NCBI RefSeq assembly: GCF_000304315.1
Contig: NC_018485.1
Location: 2,264,501-2,328,500, forward strand
Direction of reading: 5' to 3'
Length of the DNA: 64,000 bases
Source: Methylocystis sp. SC2
Lineage (GTDB): Bacteria > Pseudomonadota > Alphaproteobacteria > Rhizobiales > Beijerinckiaceae
Numbering within the stretch: the first letter of the stretch is position 1; each line of letters opens with the position of its first letter. Shown piece after piece: positions 51,158-59,125 of the stretch. The notes beneath the pieces are model-generated. The model made no database searches. It saw only the letters and a program-made list of their open reading frames with translations, and was not told the origin of the DNA. Both the position numbers and the translations under genes were made by a program.

Positions 51158-52765
51158 ATGAACGAAACGGCGATCACGTTTCACGCCCGCGGCATGCATT
51201 GCCACGGCTGCGAGCATGTCATCGAGGGGGCGGTCAAAAAGCTCGCCGGCGTGCGCAGCGTTTCGGCCAGCTATCCGACCGAGACGGTCGTCGTCGACTA
51301 TGACGCCGATGCGACCAATTTCAGCGCGATTCGCAACAGCGTCGAGCAGAACGGCTACCGCGTCGTTCTGACGGAAGAGGCGCGGCGCCGGCGTTCGCCT
51401 TTCATCAGACTGGCGATCATCGTCGCGGCGCTCGCCGGACTCGCCGCCTTGATTCTGTTCGATACGCGCTGGATCAGCGCCGAGGGCGCGCCCGACGTCG
51501 CGCAGCATATGAGTCTCGGCCTGCTGTTTCTCTTGGGGCTGCTGACAGGCTTCCACTGCGTGGGCATGTGCGGCGCTTTTGTCGTGAGTTACGCGGCGGC
51601 CGATGCGCGGGCGGGACGCTCGTCCTTCGTCTCACATCTCTCCTATGGCGCGGGAAAGACGCTGTCCTACACCTTGATCGGCGCCGCGTTCGGCTGGCTC
51701 GGGGCCTTCATCGCCTTTACGCCGATGCTGCGCGGGGTCGCGGGAGTCGCGGCGGGCGCGTTCCTCCTCATCTTCGGCCTCAATATGCTTGGCCTGTTCG
51801 CGCCGCTGCGCCGCTTCCGGCTCGGACTGCCGGGCCCGCTGCAGAATTGGGTGAATCGCGAGGCGGGCGGCGCGCGACATCGACCCTTCGTGATCGGTCT
51901 TCTCAACGGTCTAATGATCGCCTGCGGGCCGTTGCAGGCGATGTATGTGATGGCGGCCGGGACCGGCAGCCCGGTGGAAGGCGCGAAGACGCTCTTCGTC
52001 TTCGGCATTGGAACCTTGCCGGTGATGCTCGCCTTCGGCGCGCTGACGACGGTGCTCTCGGGCGCCGTGACGCATCGCCTGCTGACCGCGTCGGGCGTGA
52101 TCGTCGTCGCGCTCGGCGCGGTGATGATCAATCGCGGATTGATCCTCACAGGCTCGGGCGCCGATCTCGCGTCGCTGATGACGAGCTGGCGAAGCCCGGC
52201 GCCCGTTGAACGCGCCCAGCCGCAGCAGGATTCCGCCGTGCCGAAGACGCAGACGATCGAGATGGAGGCCAATGGCCTTGGCTTTACGCCCAGCCGCTTC
52301 ACGCTGCTGCGCGGCGTTCCGGTCAAATGGGTGATCAACGCGACGCAAGTGACGACCTGCAATAATCGTATCCTGGTTCCCTCCTTGAAGCTCGAATTCG
52401 ACGTCAAGCCGGGACGGCAGACGATTGAATTCACGCCGGAAAAGACGGGCGTCATTCCTTGGAGCTGCTGGATGGGCATGTTGCGCGGGGAGTTCGTCGT
52501 CGTCGACGCAAAGCCGGACGCGCTATCCGCCCCTGTCGCCTCCGCCGATCAGGGCGCGCCTCAGGCGACGCAAAGCCCGCCAGCGGCGGCCGCCGTGCAG
52601 AAGACCTATAGGGCGCGACGCGGCGACACGCTGCGTTCGATCGCGAAGCGACTCTATGGCGATGAAAAACGCTGGCGCGACATCGCCGCCGCCAATCCGG
52701 CGCTCAATCGTAAAAAGTTGCGGCAGGGCCAAATCATCGCTCTGCCCGCCGACGCGCGGCCGTGA
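51158..52765 (+). CDS. HMA-SafE-cupredoxin-LysM fusion protein
   Basis: A 535-residue four-part protein. Residues 5-70: heavy-metal-associated domain with metal-binding Cys15-x2-Cys18 (MHCHGCEH). Residues about 80-345: polytopic UreH/SafE-type (DsbD-like) membrane domain with GLLTGFHCVGMCGAF and a second repeat GLLNGLMIACGPLQAMY. Residues about 365-455: cupredoxin-like domain (GFTPSRFTLLRGVPVKWVIN, WSCWMGMLRGEFVV) with Cys at about 400 and 437 and nearby Met. Residues about 485-531: LysM (YRARRGDTLRSIAKRLYG, PALNRKKLRQGQIIALP). The first three occur together in known copper-related proteins; a peptidoglycan-binding LysM tail is unusual. Confidence 0.9.
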   Translation: MNETAITFHARGMHCHGCEHVIEGAVKKLAGVRSVSASYPTETVVVDYDADATNFSAIRNSVEQNGYRVVLTEEARRRRSPFIRLAIIVAALAGLAALILFDTRWISAEGAPDVAQHMSLGLLFLLGLLTGFHCVGMCGAFVVSYAAADARAGRSSFVSHLSYGAGKTLSYTLIGAAFGWLGAFIAFTPMLRGVAGVAAGAFLLIFGLNMLGLFAPLRRFRLGLPGPLQNWVNREAGGARHRPFVIGLLNGLMIACGPLQAMYVMAAGTGSPVEGAKTLFVFGIGTLPVMLAFGALTTVLSGAVTHRLLTASGVIVVALGAVMINRGLILTGSGADLASLMTSWRSPAPVERAQPQQDSAVPKTQTIEMEANGLGFTPSRFTLLRGVPVKWVINATQVTTCNNRILVPSLKLEFDVKPGRQTIEFTPEKTGVIPWSCWMGMLRGEFVVVDAKPDALSAPVASADQGAPQATQSPPAAAAVQKTYRARRGDTLRSIAKRLYGDEKRWRDIAAANPALNRKKLRQGQIIALPADARP

Positions 52766-52835
52766 CGATTCGTCCCGCGCGCGGCGGCGCCTGGCGCGCT
52801 ACGCTCGTCGTCGTCACATGAAGGGGGAGGCCAGA

Positions 52836-53387
52836 ATGGGAAGATTTTTCTTCGCCGCGGCATGCGGGCTCTCGTTGTTCGCCGCCGCCGCCGCGATTGC
52901 GGGCGACGATACCGACGATCACAGCGCGCATATGAAGCAGATGAACATGGAGCATATGAAAATGTCGCCGAAGATGAGCGACACGCGCCAGGAGGTCGAC
53001 CTTCCGGCGCCGATGCGGGCGCATATGCTCGCCAATATGCGCGGACATGCGGAGGCGGTCGCCGCGATTCTCGCGGCCCTGGGCAAGGGCGACGGCGCGG
53101 CCGCCGCGAAAATCGCCGACGCGCGTCTCGGCATGGCGTCTCCCGGCGCTGCGGCGTGCAAGCCGAACGCCAAGAGCGGCGAACTCGGCGATATGCCGGC
53201 GATGATGGCGCATCACATGCCCGACGAGATGCGCGCCCTCGGTCTGACGATGCATGAGCAGGCGAGCAAATTCGCGCAGGAGGCCGCCAAGTTCGGGCCC
53301 GGCGGCGACATGCGTCCTGCGCTTGCCGAAATGTCCCAAGTCGTGCAAGCCTGCAACGCCTGCCACGCCGCCTATCGCCTCGATTAG
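52836..53387 (+). CDS. Exported cytochrome c'-like protein with Met/His-rich N-terminus
   Basis: A 183-residue protein from ATG 52836, behind AGGGGGAGG, with a signal peptide (about 1-22, ending AIAG). After the signal comes a Met/His-rich stretch (HSAHMKQMNMEHMKMSPKMS) of the sort used for periplasmic copper. A four-helix-bundle domain ends with the class II heme-binding motif CNACH (Cys173, Cys176, His177). Adjacent to the HMA-SafE-cupredoxin-LysM gene, with which it may form a copper-handling pair. Confidence 0.85.
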   Translation: MGRFFFAAACGLSLFAAAAAIAGDDTDDHSAHMKQMNMEHMKMSPKMSDTRQEVDLPAPMRAHMLANMRGHAEAVAAILAALGKGDGAAAAKIADARLGMASPGAAACKPNAKSGELGDMPAMMAHHMPDEMRALGLTMHEQASKFAQEAAKFGPGGDMRPALAEMSQVVQACNACHAAYRLD

Positions 53388-53401
53388 GGCGCGCGGCGCT
53401 G

Positions 53402-53500
53402 GAGCGCGCTCGCGAAAAAGTGGACGCCGGTTTTCGCGCAAAGCGCGCTCTACATTTATGTGAACGATCACGTCATCTGGATTTGGGCGATCCAGCGTGA
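53402..53500. repeat. Dispersed intergenic repeat, copy 1
   Basis: Contains GCGCGCTCGCGAAAAAGTGGACGCCGGTTTTCGCGCAAAGCGCGCTC-like inverted halves (described at 53401-53451) followed by the hairpin ATCACG...CTGGAT-TTGGGCG-ATCCAG-CGTGAT (53467-53501). Related elements are at 57820-57940 and, in the other orientation, at 61085-61205. This architecture is common in intergenic DNA of Hyphomicrobiales. Confidence 0.65.
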
Positions 53501-53514
53501 TGCAGGAGCCGACG

Positions 53515-54300
53515 GTGCGCATCGCGACTTGGAACGTCAATTCCGTCAGGCAGCGCCTTGCGCCGCTTCTCGCCTTTCTACGCGAGGCCGCGCCGGACGC
53601 GCTCTGCCTGCAGGAAACGAAGTGCGAGGATCACGTTTTTCCGCGCCTCGAAATCGAAGACGTAGGATATAACGTCGCTGTCCACGGGCAGAAGGGATTC
53701 AACGGCGTCGCGATCCTTTCCAAATCGCCGCTTCAGGACGTCACGCCCGGTCTGCCGGGCTTCGACGGCGAGGCACAGTCGCGCTACATCGAAGCGGTCG
53801 TCGAAGACGGCGCCGGCGGCGTCATGCGAATCGCCTCGATCTATGCGCCGAACGGCAATCCGCCGCACACGCAGAAATATCTCTACAAACTCGCCTTCAT
53901 GGAGACGCTGACGCGCCACGCGGAGGCGCTGCTTGGGCTCGAAGAGCCGACGGTTCTCGCCGGCGACTACAATGTCATTCCGGAGGCGCGCGACGTCTAT
54001 GAGGCGTCGGCCTGGATTGGCGACGCATTATTCCTGCCGCAGACGCGGGCCGCCTATCAGCGCCTGATCAATCTCGGCTATGCGGACGCTCTTCGAGCCA
54101 CGTCGGATGAAGGCGGGCTCTATACGTTCTGGGACTATCAGGCTGGCGCCTGGCAGAAGAACAAGGGGCTTCGCATCGACCATCTTCTGCTCTCGCCGCA
54201 AGCGTCTGATCGGCTGGCGCGGGTGGAGATCGTCAAATCGATGCGGGCCGGCGAAAAACCTTCCGATCACGTCGCGATCTACGCCGATTTCGCCGCGTGA
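53515..54300 (+). CDS. xthA: Exodeoxyribonuclease III
   Basis: Exo III/AP endonuclease of 261 residues for base excision repair. GTG 53515 was chosen since the family begins VRIATWNVNSVRQRL and CAGGAG lies 6 bases upstream; ATG 53500 is further out. Catalytic residues seen: Asn in TWNVNS, Glu in LCLQETKC, Tyr in SIYAPNG, Asp/Asn in LAGDYNV and the C-terminal DH in GEKPSDHVAIYADF. The last 22 bases overlap the convergent TSUP gene. Confidence 0.96.
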   Translation: MRIATWNVNSVRQRLAPLLAFLREAAPDALCLQETKCEDHVFPRLEIEDVGYNVAVHGQKGFNGVAILSKSPLQDVTPGLPGFDGEAQSRYIEAVVEDGAGGVMRIASIYAPNGNPPHTQKYLYKLAFMETLTRHAEALLGLEEPTVLAGDYNVIPEARDVYEASAWIGDALFLPQTRAAYQRLINLGYADALRATSDEGGLYTFWDYQAGAWQKNKGLRIDHLLLSPQASDRLARVEIVKSMRAGEKPSDHVAIYADFAA

Positions 54301-55094
54301 TCGAGTAGCCCGAGCGCGCCGCCGCTGCGCCAGAGCACATAAAGCGCCACAGCGAAGATCACCGTCGCAAAGACGGCGCTCAGCGCCCCGCGCATCTTCG
54401 ACAGATGTCGCGCCGCCGCGGCGCCGATCAGCCCGCCAAACGCGCCGCCGAGCACGAGCGTCGCGGCAAGCTCCCAGTCGACGAGGTCCGAAAAGGCGTA
54501 GTTGGCCGCCGTCGTCACCGCGAAGGCGGCGACGGCGACGAGCGACGAACCGATGGCGTTCAGGATCGGCATGTCGGACGCAAACATCAGCCCCGGCACG
54601 ATAAGGAAGCCGCCGCCGATGCCGAAGAAGCCCGAAAGCGCGCCGGCCGTAAGGCCGGCGCCGACGAGCCGCGGGAAATTCTCGCGGTTGAGCCTGACGC
54701 CTGGATAGCCCAGCGCACCCCGGCGCCGGAGCATCAGATAGGATACGACGACCATCAGCAGCGCGAACAGCGCCAGCAGCTTCTCGCCGTCGATGATCTT
54801 GCCGAGCGTCGATCCGCCGAATGCGCCAGCGACCCCGAACACCGCGAAGACGGAGGCGCAGCGCCATTTGATGGTCCGTGCGCGCGCATGATTGGCGAGA
54901 CTCATCAGCGCATTGACCGCGACCGCCGCGGCGCTTGAGCCGATCGCGACATGCGGATTGGGCACGCCGACGAGATAGACGAGAAGCGGCACGGCCAGCA
55001 CCGAGCCGCCGCCGCCGACGAGACTCAAGGTGAAGCCGACGAGTCCGCCGGAAATCAGACCCAGCACGGCGTCCAGAGGAAGAGCCGTCAGCAT
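54279..55094 (-). CDS. TSUP (TauE/SafE) family anion exporter
   Basis: A 271-residue membrane protein with about eight helices of the TauE/SafE family, associated with sulfite, sulfonate or other sulfur-anion export. The two inverted-repeat signatures are GFTLSLVGGGGSVLAVPLLVYL and SGFFGIGGGFLIVPGL. Divergent from the persulfide dioxygenase gene; an AT-rich candidate operator sits between them. In bigR operons the same pairing is thought to export the sulfite made by persulfide dioxygenase. Confidence 0.94.
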   Translation of the reverse strand: MLTALPLDAVLGLISGGLVGFTLSLVGGGGSVLAVPLLVYLVGVPNPHVAIGSSAAAVAVNALMSLANHARARTIKWRCASVFAVFGVAGAFGGSTLGKIIDGEKLLALFALLMVVVSYLMLRRRGALGYPGVRLNRENFPRLVGAGLTAGALSGFFGIGGGFLIVPGLMFASDMPILNAIGSSLVAVAAFAVTTAANYAFSDLVDWELAATLVLGGAFGGLIGAAAARHLSKMRGALSAVFATVIFAVALYVLWRSGGALGLLDHAAKSA

Positions 55095-55116
55095 GTCGCT
55101 CCTCGCGCGTATAATA

Positions 55117-55139
55117 TTAGCTATTGCTTATTTAGCTAT
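55117..55139. promoter_or_regulatory. Candidate BigR/SqrR-type operator, TSUP/persulfide dioxygenase
   Basis: TTAGCTATTGCTTA at 55117-55130 followed by a second TTAGCTAT at 55132-55139, within an AT-rich patch (55111-55150) between divergent genes. The first block matches the site at 44455-44468 (12 of 14, reverse orientation). It is positioned to control both the TSUP and the persulfide dioxygenase genes. Confidence 0.55.
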
Positions 55140-55224
55140 AACGCATATATCTGACGGCGCAAGCAGGAAAAGGCGAAAGCACGAAGGAAGAGAAGTGCTT
55201 GAGCGCTGCAAGAAGGAGAGATCG

Positions 55225-56112
55225 ATGCCGCAGGCGCCGTCCGTCAGGGCCTTCTTTGACGAGCCCACCAACACGATCAGCTATATCGTCAGCGACCCCG
55301 TCACGAAGCGGGCGGCGATCGTCGATCCCGTGCTCGATTATGACCCGGCGAGCGGCGTCGCCGATTCGCATTCCATCGACGCCATCCTCGCCGAGGCGGC
55401 GCGGGAAGGATTAACGATCGATTGGGTTCTCGAAACTCATGCGCATGCCGATCATCTCTCCGCGGCCCAGATCGTCAAGGCGGCGACGGGCGCGAAGATC
55501 GGGATCGGCGAACATATCGACAAGGTCCAAGCGATCTTCAAGCCGGTGTTCGGGGCTGAGGACGTCAAGGCTGACGGCGGCTGCTTCGACCACCTGTTCA
55601 AGGACGGCGAGCGGTTCAGAATCGGCGAACTCGATGGCGAAACGATCTACACGCCCGGTCACACGCCGGCCGACGTCGCCTATAAGATCGGCGACGCGGT
55701 GTTTGTCGGCGACACGCTGTTCATGCCCGATTATGGGACGGCGCGCGCGGATTTCCCGGGCGGCGACGCGCATGCGCTTTACCAGTCGATCCGCCGCATT
55801 CTTTCGCTGCCCCCGCAGACGCGGCTCTTCATGTGTCACGACTACAAGGCGCCGGGACGAGAATCCTACGCCTGGGAGACGACGGTCGCCGAGCAGCGCG
55901 CCAAGAACGTGCAGATCAAGGACGGCGTCAGCGAGGAGGACTTCGTGGCCGGGCGACGGAAGCGGGATCAGGAGCTTGCCGCGCCGCGGCTGCTGCTGCC
56001 GTCGATTCAGGTGAACATTCGCGCCGGCAAGTTTCCGCCGCCGCGCGGGGATGGCGCGCGCTTCCTGAGCATTCCGGTGAAGTTCAAAGGCGCTGCGGCC
56101 CAAGCCGGCTGA
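55225..56112 (+). CDS. blh: Blh-type persulfide dioxygenase (metallo-beta-lactamase fold)
   Basis: A 295-residue MBL-fold non-heme iron protein of the ETHE1/Blh group that oxidises glutathione persulfide to sulfite. Metal motif THAHADH (His72, His74, Asp76, His77), TPGHTPADVAY, VGDTLFMPDYGTARADFPGG and CHDY. The long C-terminal section (EDFVAGRRKRDQELAAPRLLLPS) is characteristic of bacterial Blh proteins regulated by BigR. ATG 55225 follows AGAAGGAGAG. Confidence 0.94.
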   Translation: MPQAPSVRAFFDEPTNTISYIVSDPVTKRAAIVDPVLDYDPASGVADSHSIDAILAEAAREGLTIDWVLETHAHADHLSAAQIVKAATGAKIGIGEHIDKVQAIFKPVFGAEDVKADGGCFDHLFKDGERFRIGELDGETIYTPGHTPADVAYKIGDAVFVGDTLFMPDYGTARADFPGGDAHALYQSIRRILSLPPQTRLFMCHDYKAPGRESYAWETTVAEQRAKNVQIKDGVSEEDFVAGRRKRDQELAAPRLLLPSIQVNIRAGKFPPPRGDGARFLSIPVKFKGAAAQAG

Positions 56113-56122
56113 ACGTTGAACG

Positions 56123-57010
56123 TCAGTTGCGTTCGCGCAGATAGCCTTCGAGCATGGTGACGGCCGCGCTACGGTCGGCGTCGCTGGCGGCGTTCAGCGC
56201 TTCGGCGTGCAAATCCGCGATCCATTGGTCGCGGCTCGCGCCGCCGGCTGCGTCGCGCGCCAGCGTCAGAAACATGAGTCCGCGCGCGCGTTCGGGTTCG
56301 CCGCTCGCTTCGCCGGTGAACATCATCCGGCCGAGCATCGCCTGCGCCTGCGGATGGCCCTTGCGCGCCGCGAGCTCCAGCCAATTCGCGGCCTGGCGGA
56401 CGTTCTTCTTCACGCCGGTCCCTTCGAGATACATGCGCGCCAGATTGTACTGCGCGTCGGCGTTGCTGAAATACGTCGCCGCATAACGGAACAGATCAAA
56501 CGCGCGATCGAGATCGGGCTTGATCTTTGCGCCTGGAACGCCGTCACGCAGATAAACGCCCACGGCGACGAAGGCGCTTGCCGCCATCGACCGTTCGCGC
56601 GGGTCCGGCTCGTCGTCGGCGTAGTGGTCGACGATTTGCGCGAAATATTCATAGGCCTTGGCGTCGTCGCGAACGACGCCGTCGCCTTCGGCGTACATGC
56701 GGCCAAGCTTCCATTTGGCTAGCGGCTCGCCGCCCTCGGCGGCGTAGCGCAGCGCGGCGATGGAGGTCGCGGCGTCGCCGGCATGGTAGCTTTCGAGTCC
56801 GGCGCGCAGCGCAGCGCGCGGATCCTTGAACATCGGCAAAGGCTGCGAATCGGCTCTGGCGTCCGTTCGAGGCGCGTCCAGAGCGGGCGCCGGCGCGACA
56901 AAAGCCGTCAGCAGCATGCCAAGGCTCGTCGCGAAAAGGCACAGCGGCAATGCCGCGCGCTTTTTGCGCCTAGAGGCTGAAATCACGCCCGTATGAACGC
57001 TTCCGACCAT
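56123..57010 (-). CDS. exoR: ExoR-like Sel1-repeat periplasmic regulator
   Basis: A 295-residue protein with a signal region (LCLFATSLGMLLTAFVAPAPA) and Sel1-type TPR-like repeats: EPLAKWKLGRMYAEGDGV, DAQYNLARMYLEGTGV, HPQAQAMLGRMMFTGEA. The pattern matches Sinorhizobium ExoR nearly throughout, including RGLMFLTLARD and the C-terminal MLEGYLRE. ExoR binds and inhibits the ExoS/ChvG sensor kinase, controlling exopolysaccharide, motility and acid response; proteolysis relieves the block. The start is uncertain (57010 or upstream). Convergent with blh, 10 bases apart. Confidence 0.87.
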   Translation of the reverse strand: MVGSVHTGVISASRRKKRAALPLCLFATSLGMLLTAFVAPAPALDAPRTDARADSQPLPMFKDPRAALRAGLESYHAGDAATSIAALRYAAEGGEPLAKWKLGRMYAEGDGVVRDDAKAYEYFAQIVDHYADDEPDPRERSMAASAFVAVGVYLRDGVPGAKIKPDLDRAFDLFRYAATYFSNADAQYNLARMYLEGTGVKKNVRQAANWLELAARKGHPQAQAMLGRMMFTGEASGEPERARGLMFLTLARDAAGGASRDQWIADLHAEALNAASDADRSAAVTMLEGYLRERN

Positions 57011-57403
57011 AATGTTCCGACTTTCCTCACCCCAGAAGACGCCCGACGTCTTTAAGGCCATACGCCAGCCGTCACCGCTGATCAGCGAGAAGGAAAGAAG
57101 GAACCTGCGGCCGAAAAGGAAATCTTTCGGCGCCTGTCTCCGCATCTCGAATGAGCTTGTGACCCGATCACCTTAGCTCAGCTTTTGTGTCTGAAAAGGG
57201 GCTGGCGCAGCGACAATCGTGAGCAAAATGCTAATCCGCCATACTGTTGCAATCAGATCACATGACTGTTGCAAAAATGCAGCAGCGCCTCGAGGCGGCG
57301 CGTCGTCCTGACGCAAGCTCGCAGCGGCGGCGCCGATACCCAGCGGGCCGCGCTTGTGCTTTCATATGAAGCGAATCGACGGCTCCCCGCTCAAGGAAAC
57401 CAC
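57011..57403. other. Intergenic region between divergent exoR and cytochrome c genes
   Basis: About 390 bases without a convincing gene; exoR could extend a little into it. The stretch 57170-57270 is AT-richer and probably holds the promoters. No clear operator or RNA element seen. Confidence 0.4.
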
Positions 57404-57781
57404 ATGCAGCTTCGACGCCTTTTGCTCGCTACGGCCCTCGTCGGCGGGAGCGCCGCTTTCGCAACCTTGGCGCTTGCGGCGGGCGACGCCCAGCGCGGCG
57501 CGACCGTCGCGAAGCGCTGGTGCGCGTCCTGCCATGTGGTGACGTCGGATCAGACCAGCGCCTCGGCCGACGCGCCGTCCTTCTTCGATATCGCCCAGCG
57601 CCGAACCGACAGGAAGAAGCTCGGCCATTTCCTGATGGATCCGCATCCGCCGATGCCCGACATGCATCTCTCGCGCAGGGAGATCGATGACATCGTCTCC
57701 TATATCCGCAGCCTCGACCCGCGCCCGCAGCCGCCGTCCGAGCCCGATGGCAAGGACAAGGAGCTTCCCAAGAACGGGTAA
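57404..57781 (+). CDS. Periplasmic c-type cytochrome
   Basis: A 125-residue exported monoheme cytochrome c. Signal peptide about 1-26 (LLLATALVGGSAAFATLALA); heme motif CASCH (Cys40, Cys43, His44); axial Met probably in PHPPMPDMHLS, followed by the C-terminal helix REIDDIVSYIRSL. Class I small cytochrome. ATG 57404 follows CAAGGAAACC. Partner oxidase or dehydrogenase not evident here. Confidence 0.92.
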   Translation: MQLRRLLLATALVGGSAAFATLALAAGDAQRGATVAKRWCASCHVVTSDQTSASADAPSFFDIAQRRTDRKKLGHFLMDPHPPMPDMHLSRREIDDIVSYIRSLDPRPQPPSEPDGKDKELPKNG

Positions 57782-57819
57782 GCGTCTTGCCTCGCTTTAC
57801 GTCGCGCGGCGTCCGCGTT

Positions 57820-57940
57820 AGAGCGGGGCTCGCAAAAAAGAAGCCGGCTCTTCGCGTAAAGCGCGCGCTAGAACTTTGAGATCGATCACGTTACTGCATT
57901 GGGCGATTTCGCCCAAATGCAGCGTGATCTAGAGCGGGCA
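57820..57940. repeat. Dispersed intergenic repeat, copy 2
   Basis: Begins AGAGCGGGGCTCGC, contains CCGGCTCTTCGCGTAAAGCGCGC, and ends with a long hairpin GATCACG..CTGCATTTGGGCG-type: CTGCATTGGGCG at 57895-57906 pairs with CGCCCAAATGCAG at 57911-57923. Related to the elements at 53402 and 61085. The hairpin ends about 15 bases before the queE start, so it may affect queE expression. Confidence 0.65.
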
Positions 57941-58573
57941 ATGGCCTACATCGTCAAGGAAGCCTTCAAGACCCTGCAGGGCGAAGGCGTTAACGCGGGC
58001 CGCGCCGCGGTCTTCTGCCGTTTCGCCGGCTGCAATCTGTGGAGCGGGCGCGAAGCGGATCGCGCCGGCGCGCAATGCCAGTTTTGCGATACCGACTTCG
58101 TCGGCTTCGAGGGCGAGGGCGGGGGAAAGTTCCCGGACGCCGCGGCGCTTGCCGGCCATTTGGCGGGGCTGTGGGGGGAGGGCCGCGAGCGGCGCTTCAC
58201 GGTGCTGACCGGCGGCGAGCCGATGCTGCAGATCGACGAGGCTTTGGTCGCGGCGCTGCATGGGCAGGGTTTTGAGATCGCGATCGAGACGAACGGCACG
58301 CTGCCCGTCCTCCCGGAGATCGACTGGATCTGCGTGTCGCCCAAGGCCGGCGCGTCGCTGGTCCAGACGCGCGGCGCGGAATTGAAGCTGGTCTTCCCGC
58401 AGCAAGGGGTCGACCCCGCCGCCTATGAGCGCCTCGACTTCGAGCATTTTCTGCTGCAGCCCATGGACGGGCCGGACGTTTCGCGCAATACGGATGCCGC
58501 GGTCAGCTACTGCCTTACGCATCCGCGCTGGCGTCTATCCGTGCAAACCCACAAGGCCATCGGGGTGAAGTGA
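57941..58573 (+). CDS. queE: 7-carboxy-7-deazaguanine synthase
   Basis: QueE, a radical-SAM enzyme of 210 residues converting 6-carboxytetrahydropterin to 7-carboxy-7-deazaguanine for queuosine. It has the QueE-specific cluster motif Cys31-x14-Cys46-x2-Cys49 instead of CxxxCxxC. GGEPMLQ (SAM-binding) and LTG precede the ETNGT strand. ATG 57941 (MAYIVKEAFKTLQGEG) is the family start. Co-transcribed with queD, 3 bases downstream. Confidence 0.96.
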   Translation: MAYIVKEAFKTLQGEGVNAGRAAVFCRFAGCNLWSGREADRAGAQCQFCDTDFVGFEGEGGGKFPDAAALAGHLAGLWGEGRERRFTVLTGGEPMLQIDEALVAALHGQGFEIAIETNGTLPVLPEIDWICVSPKAGASLVQTRGAELKLVFPQQGVDPAAYERLDFEHFLLQPMDGPDVSRNTDAAVSYCLTHPRWRLSVQTHKAIGVK

Positions 58574-58576
58574 GAA

Positions 58577-58951
58577 GTGTCGACGTTCGAAGTCTTCCGC
58601 GAATTCTATTTCGAGGCGGCGCACGCGCTTTACGACCCCGAAGCGCCGGAGGGCGGCAAATACCGCAATCTGCACGGCCATTCCTTTCGCGTGCGCGTCA
58701 CCCTGCGGGGCGAGCCCACGCTCGAGGAGCAATGGGTGATGGACCTCGGCAAGCTTGGCCGCAGGCTCGCCGAGCTGCGCGAACGTCTCGATCATTCCTT
58801 TCTCAACGATCTCGAAGGGCTTGGAAAGCCGACGCTGGAAAATCTCTGCGCCTATGTCTGGCGCGACCTCGCGCCCGACCTGCCAGGCCTCGCCGAGGTC
58901 GGAATCTTTCGCGACAGCTGTTTCGAGGGCTGCGTCTATAGAGGGGACTGA
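58577..58951 (+). CDS. queD: 6-carboxytetrahydropterin synthase-like protein
   Basis: A 124-residue QueD/PTPS-fold protein. Zinc histidines His16 (FEAAHALY), His33 and His35 (NLHGHSF) are present, as are DLGKLGRRL and LDHSFLND. At the position of the catalytic Cys in E. coli QueD (KCGRLHGHS) the sequence reads KYRNLHGHS, so Cys is Tyr29. Whether another residue replaces it is not visible. GTG start, 3 bases after queE, supports a shared queuosine function. Confidence 0.93.
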   Translation: MSTFEVFREFYFEAAHALYDPEAPEGGKYRNLHGHSFRVRVTLRGEPTLEEQWVMDLGKLGRRLAELRERLDHSFLNDLEGLGKPTLENLCAYVWRDLAPDLPGLAEVGIFRDSCFEGCVYRGD

Positions 58952-59125
58952 CGGCCAATCTCCCGCCCGCGGGCGAGGTTGCGGCCCGTCTGCGGCGCAT
59001 CGCCGCTATTGCGCGAGGGCGACGCGGTCTCTACGGTTGAGCGCTCGTTTTGAGCAAAACGCCCACCAGAGCGGCGACGTCAACGGTCCGCAACCAAGAG
59101 TGGGGAGCGAGGGAACCCTGAGGAC

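Noticed and set aside
56996..57018. GGAAC...CGTT on the minus strand near the exoR start
   Set aside because: The spacer is 14 bases, not 16-17, and the -10 would fall inside the coding region.
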